A stretch of DNA of 64,000 bases from Glaciimonas sp. PCH181 (GCF_003056055.1 NZ_PYFP01000002.1:1302001-1366000); one strand, 5' to 3'; positions 1-10,413 are shown, counted from the first letter of the stretch. Numbers and translations are program-made. The notes: a model not told the origin generated them from the letters alone.

Positions 1-1413
1 GCCGGTGCGGGTAAAAAAGTGTTGGTCGAGTTTGTCTCGGCCAATCCAACCGGACCGTTGCATGTGGGTCATGGTCGCCAAGGTGCTTTGGGCGACGCGA
101 TGTCGTCGCTGTTCCAAACCCAGGGTTACGATGTCACGCGTGAGTTTTATTACAACGATGCCGGGGTGCAGATTGCCACGCTGGCAACATCCGTTCAGGC
201 GCGCGCGAAAGGACTTAAACCCGGCGATGCAGGATGGCCGGAATCAGCCTATAACGGCGATTACATCAGCGACATCGCGCTCGATTTCTTAGCCAAAAAA
301 ACTGTCGAAGCCAGCGATGGTGATCCGGCCACTGCCAGCGGCGATCTGAACGATATTGAATCCATCCGCAAGTTTGCGGTCACTTACTTACGCCGTGAGC
401 AAGATCTGGATTTGCTAGCCTTTGGCGTGAAGTTCGATAACTATTATCTTGAATCATCGTTGTACAAGGACGGCAAGGTCAATCACGCGGTCGAGACATT
501 GATCGCTGCGGGCAAAACGTATGAGCTGGACGGCGCGCTATGGTTACGCACCACTGACTATGGTGATGACAAAGACCGCGTGATGAAAAAGTCGGACGGC
601 ACTTATACCTATTTCGTCCCCGATGTCGCCTATCACATCGTCAAATGGCAGCGCGGGTTTGGCAAAGTCATCAACGTTCAGGGCAGCGATCACCACGGCA
701 CCATCGCCCGAGTACGGGCTGGTTTGCAGGCGGTCAACGTCGGCATCCCGCAAGGTTATCCGGATTACGTGCTACACAAGATGGTCACCGTCATGAAGAA
801 TGGCGAGGAAGTAAAAATTTCCAAACGGGCGGGATCGTATGTCACCGTGCGCGATCTGATCGAATGGTCGGCTGGCGATGCAGTGGCAGAAGATGGCAGC
901 CGGGATTTGACGCGGGGCCGCGACGCCGTCCGTTTCTTCCTGATTTCACGCAAAGCCGATACCGAATTCGTATTCGACGTCGATCTGGCATTGGCGCAAT
1001 CGGATGAAAATCCGGTGTATTACGTACAAATGGCGCATGCACGGATTTGCTCAGTGATGGCGCAATGGGTCGGCGATGAGGCGACGTTAAGCGAAGTTGA
1101 CCTGAGTTTGCTGACCGCCCCGCGTGAGGCCTTATTAATGGCAAAGTTGGCGGCATATCCGGATATGCTGGAACACGCATTGGAAGAACTCGGCCCGCAT
1201 CAGGTTGCCTTTTATCTGCGCGATCTGGCCGGTGAACTGCATAGCTACTACAATGCTGAACGCGTGTTGGTGGACGATAATGCGTTAAAGTTGGCGCGGT
1301 TGGCGTTAATGATGGCAACGCGACAAGTTTTGCGTAACGGCTTGGGGTTGATCGGTGTATCGGCACCAAACCGGATGCGGCGTGATCCGATTGAGGTTGA
1401 AGCTGAGGCTTAA
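1..1413 (+). CDS. argS: Arginyl-tRNA synthetase, 5' truncated by window edge
   Basis: Charges tRNA-Arg with arginine in the cytosol; class I aminoacyl-tRNA synthetase. The reading frame is open from base 1, so the true start lies before the window. 470 residues are visible and the family usually has about 560-590, so the N-terminal tRNA-contacting domain and some of the catalytic domain are missing. The HIGH signature is HVGH at fragment residues 21-24, preceded by SANPTGPLH. The KMSKS equivalent is KISKR near fragment residue 272. The C-terminal helical anticodon-binding domain, typical of ArgS, fills the last 120 or so residues. It is followed by the SPOR and dsbA genes on the same strand. 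Identification is secure; only the start is unknown. Confidence 0.97.
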   Translation, partial: AGAGKKVLVEFVSANPTGPLHVGHGRQGALGDAMSSLFQTQGYDVTREFYYNDAGVQIATLATSVQARAKGLKPGDAGWPESAYNGDYISDIALDFLAKKTVEASDGDPATASGDLNDIESIRKFAVTYLRREQDLDLLAFGVKFDNYYLESSLYKDGKVNHAVETLIAAGKTYELDGALWLRTTDYGDDKDRVMKKSDGTYTYFVPDVAYHIVKWQRGFGKVINVQGSDHHGTIARVRAGLQAVNVGIPQGYPDYVLHKMVTVMKNGEEVKISKRAGSYVTVRDLIEWSAGDAVAEDGSRDLTRGRDAVRFFLISRKADTEFVFDVDLALAQSDENPVYYVQMAHARICSVMAQWVGDEATLSEVDLSLLTAPREALLMAKLAAYPDMLEHALEELGPHQVAFYLRDLAGELHSYYNAERVLVDDNALKLARLALMMATRQVLRNGLGLIGVSAPNRMRRDPIEVEAEA

Positions 1414-1570
1414 TGCGGCGTCAATTGATGTAGTAACGAGTGCCATAACGATATTGCCCTAGCTTGGCGATGTCGTTCGGTGGTGTAATTCTGACGTGGA
1501 TCTGCGTTGAGTTGTGCTTGGAACGGTTTTGGTTTTTGTACCGCGTGTGTAATCAGGGGAACTTGGAAGT

Positions 1571-2290
1571 ATGAGCAAATTAGGCAAACGTCAAAAAAAG
1601 CAATCCGGTGGTACGTTATTGGGCCTCATTCTTGGTCTGATTGTTGGCCTGGCGATTGCAGTCGTGGTCGCGATCATGATTACCAAAACGCCGACGCCGT
1701 TCACCAATAAGGCCGCCAAGGGCGAAAAAGCGCCTGAAGCAATCACGACGCCGGAGCAACTTTCCGATCCTAATAAGCCGCTATACGGCAACCGTCAGAC
1801 CAACCCAATCACGCCGCTCCCAGCGACCCCGCCTGCGCCAACTGCGCCCGCTGTTGCTACAGCTCCTCCGGTAGTGCCGGAGCATGCGGTGAATCCATTG
1901 GCTGTGCCGCCAAAATCGGCTGATCCGATCGGCCAGAAGATTCAAGAGAAGCAGCAGGAAGCCAAAGCCCCCATCATTGATAAATCGACCTCGGATAAGG
2001 CCAAAAAAGCTGCCGCCGATATTGCCAATGCCAAGGCTGACAGTACTGATGATCATTGGATCTATTATTTGCAAGTCGGCGCATTCCGTGAGCAGGCAGA
2101 GGCCGAAAGCGCCCGCGCTAAATTAGCCTTGCAAGGTTTTGAAGCGCGCATCAGCGAACGACCATCGGATAACGGCTCGCTATATCGGGTTCGCATAGGC
2201 TCATTTAGTAGCTTAGAAACAATGAACCGTATGCGCGGAAAGTTGTCGGACAGCGGCATTAATACTGCTGTAGTGCGTTCCGCGAAATAA
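1571..2290 (+). CDS. SPOR-domain (FtsN-like) cell-envelope protein
   Basis: A 239-residue, single-pass inner-membrane protein. A basic cytoplasmic start (MSKLGKRQKKQ) is followed by one strongly hydrophobic segment at about residues 17-40. Next comes a long Pro/Ala/Lys-rich periplasmic linker, and a SPOR domain at about 163-237 (WIYYLQVGAF ... YRVRIGSF). SPOR domains bind denuded glycan strands of septal peptidoglycan, so a role in division or cell-wall work is likely. The architecture is that of FtsN, but I cannot show that it is the essential divisome FtsN rather than another SPOR protein. It lies between argS and dsbA on the same strand. The start is the first ATG that precedes the membrane anchor. 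Confidence 0.88.
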   Translation: MSKLGKRQKKQSGGTLLGLILGLIVGLAIAVVVAIMITKTPTPFTNKAAKGEKAPEAITTPEQLSDPNKPLYGNRQTNPITPLPATPPAPTAPAVATAPPVVPEHAVNPLAVPPKSADPIGQKIQEKQQEAKAPIIDKSTSDKAKKAAADIANAKADSTDDHWIYYLQVGAFREQAEAESARAKLALQGFEARISERPSDNGSLYRVRIGSFSSLETMNRMRGKLSDSGINTAVVRSAK

Positions 2291-2411
2291 GCCGATAGCT
2301 TATAGGACGCCAGAGGCTTAAAAGCTGGCGTCGATGGTGGCGGTGTTTGCAATAACTTTGTAGTGCAATCCTGTCAGGTTGCACGCTATTTAACTCAATT
2401 AAGGAAATTTC

Positions 2412-3125
2412 ATGCGTTTCTTGCAACGTGCATTTGCTATTGTTGGTCTCAGTCTTGGTCTCGGTTTGGTGGCAGCCTCAGTCAGCGCTTCTCCTGCAAA
2501 TCCAGTTGCCGGTACTGATTACAAAGTGTTGGATGTGCCGCAATCTACCGATTCCAGCAAAAAAGTTGAAGTCATCGAATTCTTCTGGTACAGCTGCCCG
2601 CATTGCAACGCGCTGGAACCGGCACTGGAGGATTGGGTCGCCAAACAAGGCGATAAGATTGATTTTAAACGCGTCCCGATTTCTTTCGATCCGCGCTTTT
2701 TGCCACAGCAAAAACTGTACTACACGTTAGAAGCGCTGGGCCAGGTGCCTGCGATGCATAAAAAAGTCTTCAATGCGATTCACGTTCAGCGTCAGCGTCT
2801 CGATACCGACGCCACGATTCTGGATTTCGCCGTGAAACAAGGTCTGGATAAAGCCAAATTTACCGACACTTACAATTCGTTTGGTGTGCAATCCAAAGCA
2901 CTGCGTGCAACTCAATTACAAAATGCCTACAAGATTGATGGCGTACCGATGATTGCGGTGGATGGCAAATATATGACTGCGCCATCGATAGTCGGCTCGG
3001 CAATGAACGGTACAGAGGCCCAATTATTTACCGCCACCCTGCAAGTCGTGGATGCACTGATTATTAAATCGGCTGCAGATATAAATAAGACTGCCGCACC
3101 GCCAGCGCAAGCCAAGAAAAAGTAA
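2412..3125 (+). CDS. dsbA: Thiol:disulfide interchange protein DsbA
   Basis: Periplasmic oxidase that introduces disulfide bonds into exported proteins and is re-oxidised by DsbB. The 237-residue precursor has a signal peptide (hydrophobic run at residues 8-24, cleavage near ASVSAS-PA). It has a thioredoxin fold with active site C62-P-H-C65 in WYSCPHCN, and the cis-proline loop appears as GVPMIA. The tail is Lys/Ala-rich. AAGGAAAT lies just before the ATG as ribosome-binding site. A Rho-independent terminator follows at 3214-3256. Length and active site match the proteobacterial DsbA family. Confidence 0.95.
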   Translation: MRFLQRAFAIVGLSLGLGLVAASVSASPANPVAGTDYKVLDVPQSTDSSKKVEVIEFFWYSCPHCNALEPALEDWVAKQGDKIDFKRVPISFDPRFLPQQKLYYTLEALGQVPAMHKKVFNAIHVQRQRLDTDATILDFAVKQGLDKAKFTDTYNSFGVQSKALRATQLQNAYKIDGVPMIAVDGKYMTAPSIVGSAMNGTEAQLFTATLQVVDALIIKSAADINKTAAPPAQAKKK

Positions 3126-3213
3126 TTTTTTATTAGTCGTCAGCGATAGACCGGCGGGTTGGTTCGCCGGCTCGTTCATTCGACTGTTCGACATTCGCCA
3201 GAAAGTTGTTTAT

Positions 3214-3256
3214 AAAGTCCGTACCTCCTCCATAGCGGCAGAGGGCGGACTTTTTT
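3214..3256 (+). terminator. Rho-independent terminator after dsbA
   Basis: AAAGTCCG (3214-3221) pairs with CGGACTTT (3246-3253), with further CCTC/GAGG pairing inside, and a run of six T follows. It ends only about 15 bases before the next start codon, so the downstream SDR gene must use a promoter within or near the hairpin, or be fed by read-through. Confidence 0.8.
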
Positions 3257-3270
3257 ATTGGGATGCACAC

Positions 3271-4053
3271 ATGCAACGTGTTTTTATTACCGGCGCTTCT
3301 AGCGGCATCGGTGCCGCGCTGGCCCAGCAATATGCCGCCCAGGGGGCTGCGCTAGGCATGGTTGGCCGGCGTCTTGCGCCTTTGCAGGAATTGCGCAGCC
3401 GCTTGCCGCATCCTGAACGCCATCGCTTATATGTTCTGGACGTGAATGATCACGCGGTATTGCGCAGGGCTGCGGCTGATTTTATCGCCTTTGGCAACGG
3501 CGTTGATGTGGTGATTGCCAGCGCGGGTATTTCGCAGGGAACGCTGACCGAGTTTGCCGAAGATCAGGAAGTATTCGCGCAAGTATTTGCCACCAATATG
3601 CTGGCCACCGTCGCCACGTTCAGTCCTTTTATCGCGACCATGAAACAACAAGCGTTGGCCGGTCAGCGCGATTGCCGTTTGGTTGGCGTCGGCAGTGTTG
3701 CGGGCATCCGGGGTTTGCCAGGCGCTGGCGCTTACAGTGGCTCGAAAGCAGCAGTGATCAGCTATTGTGAATCCCTCAGAGTCGAACTGCGCGCCAGTGG
3801 TATCAAAGTGGTGACGTTGGTGCCCGGTTATATTGATACCCCGATGACGCAAGTTAACAAATATCGCATGCCATTTTTACTGCCCGCAGCTAAATTCGCC
3901 GCCAAAGCCAGCGCCGCGATTACACGCGGAAGCAGTTATCAGGTCATCCCCTGGCAAATGGGTGTGGTCGCTAAATTGCTGCGTCTTTTGCCGAATTGGC
4001 TATACGATCTGGCCTTTGCCAAAGCCCCACATAAGGCCCGAAAATCCAGGTAA
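3271..4053 (+). CDS. Short-chain dehydrogenase/reductase (SDR) family protein
   Basis: A 260-residue classical SDR. It has the nucleotide-binding glycine motif G8-A-S-S-G-I-G14, an NAG-like motif written ASAG near residues 83-86, catalytic Ser142 (GVGSVAG), and Tyr155/Lys159 (YSGSK). The arginines in VGRR after strand two suggest NADP(H). The substrate is unknown; the C-terminal end (WLYDLAFAKAPHKARKSR) is basic and could be membrane-associated. The gene stands alone between a dsbA terminator and a bidirectional terminator. No strong ribosome-binding site is visible, but the protein begins correctly at the first beta strand (MQRVFITGASSG). Confidence 0.88.
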   Translation: MQRVFITGASSGIGAALAQQYAAQGAALGMVGRRLAPLQELRSRLPHPERHRLYVLDVNDHAVLRRAAADFIAFGNGVDVVIASAGISQGTLTEFAEDQEVFAQVFATNMLATVATFSPFIATMKQQALAGQRDCRLVGVGSVAGIRGLPGAGAYSGSKAAVISYCESLRVELRASGIKVVTLVPGYIDTPMTQVNKYRMPFLLPAAKFAAKASAAITRGSSYQVIPWQMGVVAKLLRLLPNWLYDLAFAKAPHKARKSR

Positions 4054-4099
4054 CGAGCGAATCGCAGCGGGGAAAAATGTAAAAATGATCGACCATAGA

Positions 4100-4140
4100 A
4101 AAATGGCGTTCGATACCAGATGGTTCGAACGCCATTTTTT
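4100..4140. terminator. Bidirectional terminator between SDR and permease genes
   Basis: A 13-bp stem, AAATGGCGTTCGA (from 4101) against TCGAACGCCATTT (to about 4137), has A-rich DNA on the left and a T run on the right. It can end transcription of both the SDR (+) and the permease (-), which converge here. Confidence 0.85.
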
Positions 4141-4175
4141 TAGCCATATTAAAGGCTAATATTCACGACGGGGCA

Positions 4176-5573
4176 TTACTTTGGATGCAGCAACGAACGT
4201 TTCCGTGCGTACGCAAAATACGCCACAAGGCCAATCAGTAACCAGCAGCCAAAAGCGATCCATGTCGTTTTTTGTAAATGAAACATCAGGAAAGAGCAAA
4301 AACAGATCGCCGCGATTGGCACGTAAGGCACGCCGGGACAGCGGAACGGGCGGTGCAAGTCAGGACGGGTTTTGCGCATCACCAGTACGGCGATTGAAAT
4401 CAGGCAAAATGCCATTAATGTCCCAATATTTACTAATTCAGCCAATGTACTCAGCGGCACCAGCGCCGAGATGAACGCGAACAAAATACCCGAAGCCCAC
4501 GTAGCGAAGAACGGTGTGGCAAAACGGGGATGCACGCTAGACAGTTTTTTCGGCAGCAAACCATCGCGTGACATTGCAAACAGTACCCGAGTCTGGCCGT
4601 AAGACATCACCAGAATCACGGTTGTCATACCGATGATGGCACCCATATCGACAAAACCGGCAACCCAATTTTGCCCCGCATATTTCAACGCCAGCGAAAC
4701 CGGGCTATCAACGCCGAGGAATTTTTCGTAAGGCACGATGCCGGTCATGATGCTAGCAACAATCACATACAGTAATGAGCAAATCCCCAGCGAGGCGATG
4801 ATCCCAATGGGCAGATCACGTGCCGGACGTTTGACTTCTTCAGCCGCCGACGCCACCGCATCAAACCCGATGAACGCAAAAAACACGACCGCCGCAGCGT
4901 TAAAGACGCCCTCATAGCCAAACGGCAAAAAGGGCTTCCAGTTAGCTGGCTGGACATAATTCGCCCCGACGACGATAAACAACACGACCACGCCAATTTT
5001 AATAAACACCAAAATGTTATTTACCTTAGCCGACTCGCGGATACCGATAGACAACAAGGCGGTGATGATCAAAAGGATGATGAACGCAGGCAAGTTGAAC
5101 CACGTAGTCAGGCCCGGCAACGCGCCCGGCGCTGCGCTTAAGACGGCAGGAATATGGATGCTGAAACCCGCCAGTAACGACTGAAAATAGCCTGACCAGC
5201 CGACGGCGACCGTGGATGCCGCAAGGCCGTATTCCAGCACCAAATCCCAACCGATCATCCAGGCAATGAATTCGCCCATCGTGGCATAACTATACGTATA
5301 GACAGAGCCGGAAACCGGCACCGACGAGGCCAGTTCGGCATAGCATAAGGCGGCGAAACCACAGGCTACCGCCGCCAATAGAAATGCTAGCGACAAGCCC
5401 GGTCCGGCGAGCAGCGCGCCAGTGCCGGTCAGGACGAAAATACCAGTGCCGACGATGGCGCCGATGCCCAGCAACGTCAGATCGAGGGCGCCTAATGAGC
5501 GCTTTAAGCCGCTGCTGTCGTGCTGACTATCGCGAATCATTTGATCAAGGTCTTTGGTGCGAAATAAACTCAT
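4176..5573 (-). CDS. APC-superfamily amino acid permease (cationic amino acid transporter-like)
   Basis: A 465-residue inner-membrane transporter with about 12 hydrophobic segments. The first transmembrane helix carries GIGAIVGTGIF, the substrate-binding glycine motif of APC transporters. FIGFDAVASAAEEVKRPARDLPIGI is the conserved region after helix 6 of the CAT/YfnA-like branch. It likely imports or exchanges amino acids; the substrate is not readable from sequence. AGGAGA sits a few bases upstream of the ATG. The gene is monocistronic, with a shared terminator behind it and about 400 bp of non-coding DNA in front. Confidence 0.9.
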   Translation of the reverse strand: MSLFRTKDLDQMIRDSQHDSSGLKRSLGALDLTLLGIGAIVGTGIFVLTGTGALLAGPGLSLAFLLAAVACGFAALCYAELASSVPVSGSVYTYSYATMGEFIAWMIGWDLVLEYGLAASTVAVGWSGYFQSLLAGFSIHIPAVLSAAPGALPGLTTWFNLPAFIILLIITALLSIGIRESAKVNNILVFIKIGVVVLFIVVGANYVQPANWKPFLPFGYEGVFNAAAVVFFAFIGFDAVASAAEEVKRPARDLPIGIIASLGICSLLYVIVASIMTGIVPYEKFLGVDSPVSLALKYAGQNWVAGFVDMGAIIGMTTVILVMSYGQTRVLFAMSRDGLLPKKLSSVHPRFATPFFATWASGILFAFISALVPLSTLAELVNIGTLMAFCLISIAVLVMRKTRPDLHRPFRCPGVPYVPIAAICFCSFLMFHLQKTTWIAFGCWLLIGLVAYFAYARKRSLLHPK

Positions 5574-5975
5574 GCAACTTCTCCTGTAATGCTAGTGCGG
5601 GGCCTCAATTGCCAGATAGATTTGAGATCGGTTTTTGAAGGCGAAATATATCCAGGACAACATTTTTTCAGCGAACATGCGTCGCTGCGCCGCCAAATGG
5701 ATTGGGGGCGGTTTCATTGCTGGATAGCGTGAGAAAGTAAATGCAGCGCATAGCGTGGGCTGCGAGGCAAGACGCTAGTGCGTCCGACGGTGACAGTTTC
5801 TAAAGAGAGGGTTAGTCAGAAAATAAAGAAATAAGTTTCCACGTGGAAATATTTAGAATTTTCTTATACACCTTCAGTACGACGCAGACGTGGTTTTGCA
5901 GCAGAATTTAAGGTTTTAGGCAGGTTTTAGATAGAAGGAAGCAAACGACCGAGGGATTTTCAGCCCCAGTCTGAA
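5574..5975. other. Non-coding stretch upstream of the permease, with a perfect palindrome
   Basis: About 400 bp without a convincing gene. It holds the permease ribosome-binding site and, at 5836-5849, the perfect 14-bp palindrome TTTCCACGTGGAAA in AT-rich DNA. This is a plausible operator for a dimeric regulator, but the regulator is unknown. Nothing else was recognised. Confidence 0.4.
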
Positions 5976-6302
5976 CTAATACAATTCAGCTTCAAAGCCG
6001 TAATCGCGCTCAACTTTTGCGATGCGGGTTTTATAGTGTGAATACCAATCGCTACGGCCCTGCGCTTGTGCCATTAAATGATCGGCATTGATTTTCCAGG
6101 CGCGGATTGCCTCTAGCGAAGCCCAGTAGGATACCGTTATGCCCACCGCTTCACGGGCGGATTCCATGCCGAGATAGCCCGGTTGCTGCTGTGCCAGCGC
6201 CTCCATCTGATCCGACATCGCGCCGTAACCATGGTCGCCTTCAGTCCTGAGAGAAGTAAATATAACGGCGTAATACGGTGGCGCGGGCGTGGCAGCAATC
6301 AT
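5976..6302 (-). CDS. Antibiotic biosynthesis monooxygenase (ABM)-fold small protein
   Basis: A 108-residue cytoplasmic protein of the dimeric alpha/beta-barrel (ABM) type. The central part, MEALAQQQPGYLGMESAR followed by GITVSYWASLEAIRAWK, is the common signature of the YqjZ/ABM-like group. Bona fide members act as heme-degrading or quinol monooxygenases; most are uncharacterised, so no reaction is claimed. It lies about 70 bp downstream of the MBL-fold gene on the same strand and may be co-transcribed with it. Confidence 0.8.
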   Translation of the reverse strand: MIAATPAPPYYAVIFTSLRTEGDHGYGAMSDQMEALAQQQPGYLGMESAREAVGITVSYWASLEAIRAWKINADHLMAQAQGRSDWYSHYKTRIAKVERDYGFEAELY

Positions 6303-6371
6303 CGGGAATCTCTATAAATAAGTAGGACGTTCGAATGCCTAAAAAGCTGGCAGGTAAAGCTGCAAATCGTA

Positions 6372-7436
6372 TCAATGCGTCTGAAAGCGATAAACCTTAT
6401 CGCCATCCAGCCGTCGCACCAGCACTCCGTCAAACCACAATTTATGCAAATGCGCTAAGGCCTCACCCAGCGCAAACGTCATTTGATGCGGGTCCAGAGC
6501 ACGCGGAAACATAATCGGTACGATATCGCTGGCTGATTGAGGCACGCGGCAAGCCTCGACGACTTCTGCCAGCCGGTCTCGATGATGGTCGTTCAACTGA
6601 TCGATACGCGTATGCAGGCCGCGGAAAGGCTTGCCGTGCGATGGCAACACCAGTGTGGTCTTAGGCAGATCACGATATTTCTCCAGCGAATCAAGGTATT
6701 GCTGCACCGGATTCGATTCCGGTTCGATGGCGAATACCGACACATTGGTGGAAATCCGTGGCAACACCATATCACCCGAAATCAGCACGTCCAGATCGGC
6801 GCAATACAGCGCCACATGCTCTGGCGCGTGCCCAAAACCTGTAATAACCCGCCATTTATGCGCGCCAATGACGACTTGTTGCTGATCGTGCAAGCGGTGA
6901 TAAGCGTGCGGAACGTTCGGCACCAGCGTCGGATAATAAGACTTGCGCTGAGATACTTTGGCGATGACTTCGGGGTCGCTCATGCCGTGCGCCTGAAAAT
7001 GCGGCAACATCGCGCTGCCATCGGCACCCGGCAGCGCTGCTGACATCGTTCTGGCGGAGAGATATTCGCCAGTGCTCATCCACAACGGCACTTGCCAGCG
7101 CGCGCAAAGCCAATCCGCCAGACCAACGTGGTCGGGATGACAATGCGTGACCAATACCCGCAAGATCGGCAAGCCCTGCAATTGCGTCGCAAAAATACTT
7201 TCCCAGCCTGCCCGGGTAACGTCGTCTGAAATACCGCAATCGACGATAGTCCAGCCCTTCTGCACGCCGTTTTCGGTTTCTATACTATCTTCCAGCAACC
7301 ATAAATTGATATGGTTCAGTGCAAACGGCAGGACCATCCGCAGCCATCGCACGCCGGGCGCGACCTCAAAAGTATGGCCGATCTCGGGCAGAGTATCGGC
7401 AAATGCGTAGTCAAGCTGCGCTTCGAGAAGATTCAT
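6372..7436 (-). CDS. MBL-fold metallo-hydrolase
   Basis: A 354-residue metallo-beta-lactamase-fold enzyme when started at the ATG giving MNLLEAQLDYAF; an upstream ATG at 7472 would add 12 unlikely residues. The zinc site T-H-C-H-P-D-H is at residues about 97-103. Further ligands are in GFGHAPEHVALY and SGDMVLPR, and the C-terminal SHGKPFRG follows. The protein continues into a winged-helix-like C-terminal part seen in LACTB2/glyoxalase-like hydrolases. The substrate is unknown, probably a thioester or other ester. It is transcribed divergently from the LysR gene at 7766. Confidence 0.88.
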   Translation of the reverse strand: MNLLEAQLDYAFADTLPEIGHTFEVAPGVRWLRMVLPFALNHINLWLLEDSIETENGVQKGWTIVDCGISDDVTRAGWESIFATQLQGLPILRVLVTHCHPDHVGLADWLCARWQVPLWMSTGEYLSARTMSAALPGADGSAMLPHFQAHGMSDPEVIAKVSQRKSYYPTLVPNVPHAYHRLHDQQQVVIGAHKWRVITGFGHAPEHVALYCADLDVLISGDMVLPRISTNVSVFAIEPESNPVQQYLDSLEKYRDLPKTTLVLPSHGKPFRGLHTRIDQLNDHHRDRLAEVVEACRVPQSASDIVPIMFPRALDPHQMTFALGEALAHLHKLWFDGVLVRRLDGDKVYRFQTH

Positions 7437-7765
7437 TTGAGGGGTCCTTAAGGCTGTCCATGCGCATAGCAAAGCGCTTAACGTAGAGTGGCAGGGAGGG
7501 TGAGATTGGAAACATTGGCAATCAATAAGTTACGACCAGATTTGCCATAGATAATGGTGCCACTTGCTACGGAAGTTGAGATTTCCTGCGATTTTGCCAC
7601 GAAAGATGAGATTTTGTGAGCGTCTCACCATTTTGGGCAACCAATTGCGGCCTATCTGGAGGGCCACGCAATCTCTATCTAGCCAAATTCAGGACTTTGG
7701 AAAACCTCGTAACCAGTAGTATAAGTGAACTATTTAAGCCCAGAGCTCAGCGCAAACTGCCAGCC
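7437..7765. other. Divergent intergenic region, MBL hydrolase / LysR
   Basis: About 330 bp separating two divergent starts. The only repeated words noted are TGAGATTT and GATGAGATTTT, near 7578 and 7607. It probably carries both promoters, but no clear operator is assigned. Confidence 0.35.
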
Positions 7766-8668
7766 ATGAATAATTTGTTAAGAAAAATTGATTTAACCTC
7801 GCTGCGGTTATTCGTCGCCGTTTGCCAGGAGCGCAATATTGCCAGAGCAGCCGAGCGCGAATTCATTGCGCCGTCAGCGATCAGTCGGCGCATCGCCGAA
7901 ATTGAGGCCATCATCGGTTTGCCAGTGATTCACCGCGAATCGCGCGGGATTTCAGTCACGCCGGTTGGCGAAACCGTATTGCGACATGCGCAGGCTGTCA
8001 TCGGCAGTATTGAAGCCATGGGCGCCGAGCTGTCGCAATTCGCCAGCGGAGCCAAGGGTAAAGTGCGGCTGGTGGGCAATCTGTCATCGATCGTGCAATT
8101 CCTGCCGGAAGACATCGCCGCCTTCCAGCGCGCGTTTCCCGATGTCGATATCGACCTCGAAGAGCAAACCAGCACCAATGTGATGCGCAGCATCCAGGAA
8201 CACGCTGCCGACTTGGGTATCTGCAATACCATCGCCGGGGCCGAACAGTTCGAACAACTACCTTACCGTACTGACCATCTGGTCCTGATGGTCCCGCGTA
8301 GTCATGCACTGAGCGACGCGACGACGGTCGGGCTGGTCGATATCCTCAACGAAAATTTTGTCAGCCTCGGCGGAGAAAGCGCGCTGACGCAGTTACTGGC
8401 GCAGGAAGCGATTAATCTCGATGCCACACTGAATATCAAGATCCGTGTCAGCAGCCTGGATGCGCTCTGCCGCATGGTGCATGTAGGACTCGGCATCGCC
8501 GTGGTGCCGCAGCAGATCGGCGAGATGTACATCAGCGCGCTAGACGTCAGGCTAGTGCCGATTCGCGATGCATGGGCGGTACGCCAGCTCATCGTCATCT
8601 TCCGGAATCGCGCGCAATTGACGGCGACTGCGGCAGCAATGGTCAACTTTCTGATCAATAAAAAATAA
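7766..8668 (+). CDS. LysR-family transcriptional regulator
   Basis: A 300-residue regulator starting at the ATG of MNNLLRKIDLTSLRLFVAV; the frame is open for 150 more bases upstream but encodes nothing family-like. The N-terminal winged helix-turn-helix (residues about 5-65) contains ARAAEREFIAPSAISRRIAEIE. The remainder is a periplasmic-binding-protein-like effector domain. It precedes leuC, leuD and the fused hydro-lyase on the same strand and is the natural candidate for their control. The effector is unknown; an organic acid of the pathway is likely by analogy with other LysR/operon pairs. Confidence 0.9.
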   Translation: MNNLLRKIDLTSLRLFVAVCQERNIARAAEREFIAPSAISRRIAEIEAIIGLPVIHRESRGISVTPVGETVLRHAQAVIGSIEAMGAELSQFASGAKGKVRLVGNLSSIVQFLPEDIAAFQRAFPDVDIDLEEQTSTNVMRSIQEHAADLGICNTIAGAEQFEQLPYRTDHLVLMVPRSHALSDATTVGLVDILNENFVSLGGESALTQLLAQEAINLDATLNIKIRVSSLDALCRMVHVGLGIAVVPQQIGEMYISALDVRLVPIRDAWAVRQLIVIFRNRAQLTATAAAMVNFLINKK

Positions 8669-8926
8669 AATTAACCGCCCTGCACGGATTTTCTATCCGC
8701 AAGCAGCGTCTTGATTTGAGATGGTAGTCCTCGCAAGTGATCACTTTTAGGCGTACCTCGGCCTTGCTATGATCGACGCATTGCGTAAATTGCATCAAGC
8801 GAATCAAGCGCATCCATCATATTCGCTCACTCAGCAGCATTGATGCAATTCCTCAACGTCGGGCGGTTCTGGTGCTTATGCAGGCCGGCCGCATACCGCC
8901 ACTCAAACAAGATGCCGAACAATATC

Positions 8927-10327
8927 ATGCCTAAAACGCTCTATGACAAGCTGTGGGACGCCCATGCTTTAGCGACTGAAGAAGACGGTACTACGCTTCT
9001 TTACATCGATCGCCACATCATCAATGAAGTCTCCAGCCCGCAAGCTTTTGAAGGACTGGCACTGGCCAGTCGCAGTCCCTGGCGGCCTGCTGCCAATCTG
9101 GCGGTAGCCGACCATAACGTCCCGACGACGGACCGTAGTCAAGGCATTGCCGACCCGATTTCGCGATTGCAGGTCGACACGCTGTCTGACAATGCCCGTA
9201 CCCACGGTTTGACTTACTTCGGCATGTTGGACCTGCGTCAGGGTATCGAGCACGTGGTCGGTCCCGAGCAGGGCGCAACGCTGCCCGGCATGACCGTGGT
9301 GTGCGGCGATTCGCATACCTCTACGCATGGCGCTTTGGCCTGTCTGGCGCACGGTATCGGCACTTCTGAGGTGGAACATGTGCTGGTCACACAAACGCTG
9401 ATGACCCAAAAATCGAAATCGATGCTGATACAGGTTGATGGCGTTTTAGCACCGGGCGCGACCGCCAAGGACATCGTGCTGGCGGTCATTGGCAAGATCG
9501 GTACCGCTGGTGGCACCGGATACGCCATCGAATATGCCGGTTCAACCATCCGTGCGCTGTCGATGGAAGGACGCATGACGATCTGTAACATGTCGATCGA
9601 AGCGGGCGCACGCGCTGGCATGATCGCCTTTGACGAAATCACGCTCAATTACGTCAAGGGACGTCCACTGGCACCTGAAGGCGAGATGTGGGATCAGGCT
9701 CTTGCTTACTGGCGCGGCTTGCATTCGGACCCGGGCGCATGTTTCGACGCGATAGTCACTCTCAACGCCGCAGAAATCCAGCCGCAAGTGACCTGGGGCA
9801 CTTCTCCGGAAATGGTCGTGCCCATCAATGGCCGCGTGCCCAACCCGCAGCTGGAGATGGATCCTATCAAGCGCGACGGCATGGAAAAGGCGCTCGTCTA
9901 CATGGGACTGACAGCCAATATGCCGATGACCGATATTCGTCTCGACAAGGTTTTTATCGGTTCCTGCACTAATTCCCGGATTGAGGATTTGCGTGCTGCT
10001 GCCGCCGTGGTGCAAGGTCGGCACCGCGCCGCCAACGTGAAGCTGGTGATGGTGGTGCCGGGGTCCGGCTTGGTCAAAGCGCAGGCCGAAAAAGAAGGTC
10101 TGGACCAGATTTTTCTGGCCGCCGGTTTCGAATGGCGCGAGCCGGGTTGCTCGATGTGCATGGCGATGAATGCCGACCGACTACAACCGGGCGAGCGTTG
10201 CGCTTCGACCTCGAACCGTAATTTTGAGGGCCGTCAGGGCGCGGGTGGGCGCACCCATTTGGTCAGTCCTGCGATGGCTGCCGCTGCTGCTATCGCAGGG
10301 CATTTCGTTGACATTCGCACATTGTAA
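8927..10327 (+). CDS. leuC: 3-isopropylmalate dehydratase large subunit (LeuC)
   Basis: A 466-residue aconitase-superfamily hydro-lyase. It starts at the ATG of [13 protein letters not shown], the usual LeuC start. The [4Fe-4S] ligands are Cys347 (GSCTNSR), Cys408 and Cys411 (GCSMCMAMN). [22 protein letters not shown] and [29 protein letters not shown] are canonical LeuC motifs. With LeuD it isomerises 2- to 3-isopropylmalate in leucine synthesis. No leuB follows, whereas Burkholderiales usually have leuC-leuD-leuB together. This could therefore be a second, catabolic copy acting on a related acid. The family call is firm; the substrate is less so. Confidence 0.9.
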   Translation: MPKTLYDKLWDAHALATEEDGTTLLYIDRHIINEVSSPQAFEGLALASRSPWRPAANLAVADHNVPTTDRSQGIADPISRLQVDTLSDNARTHGLTYFGMLDLRQGIEHVVGPEQGATLPGMTVVCGDSHTSTHGALACLAHGIGTSEVEHVLVTQTLMTQKSKSMLIQVDGVLAPGATAKDIVLAVIGKIGTAGGTGYAIEYAGSTIRALSMEGRMTICNMSIEAGARAGMIAFDEITLNYVKGRPLAPEGEMWDQALAYWRGLHSDPGACFDAIVTLNAAEIQPQVTWGTSPEMVVPINGRVPNPQLEMDPIKRDGMEKALVYMGLTANMPMTDIRLDKVFIGSCTNSRIEDLRAAAAVVQGRHRAANVKLVMVVPGSGLVKAQAEKEGLDQIFLAAGFEWREPGCSMCMAMNADRLQPGERCASTSNRNFEGRQGAGGRTHLVSPAMAAAAAIAGHFVDIRTL

Positions 10328-10413
10328 AACCGCGTAAAACCTTGCGCCGTGCGCTAGCTATCGGGATTGATTGCAATCCGTTGTTCAGTCGCGGCGTCTA
10401 TAAAGATACTTCC

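Noticed and set aside
842..1369. 175-codon minus-strand open frame inside argS
   Set aside because: Fully covered by a well-conserved argS frame; the translation has no domain character.
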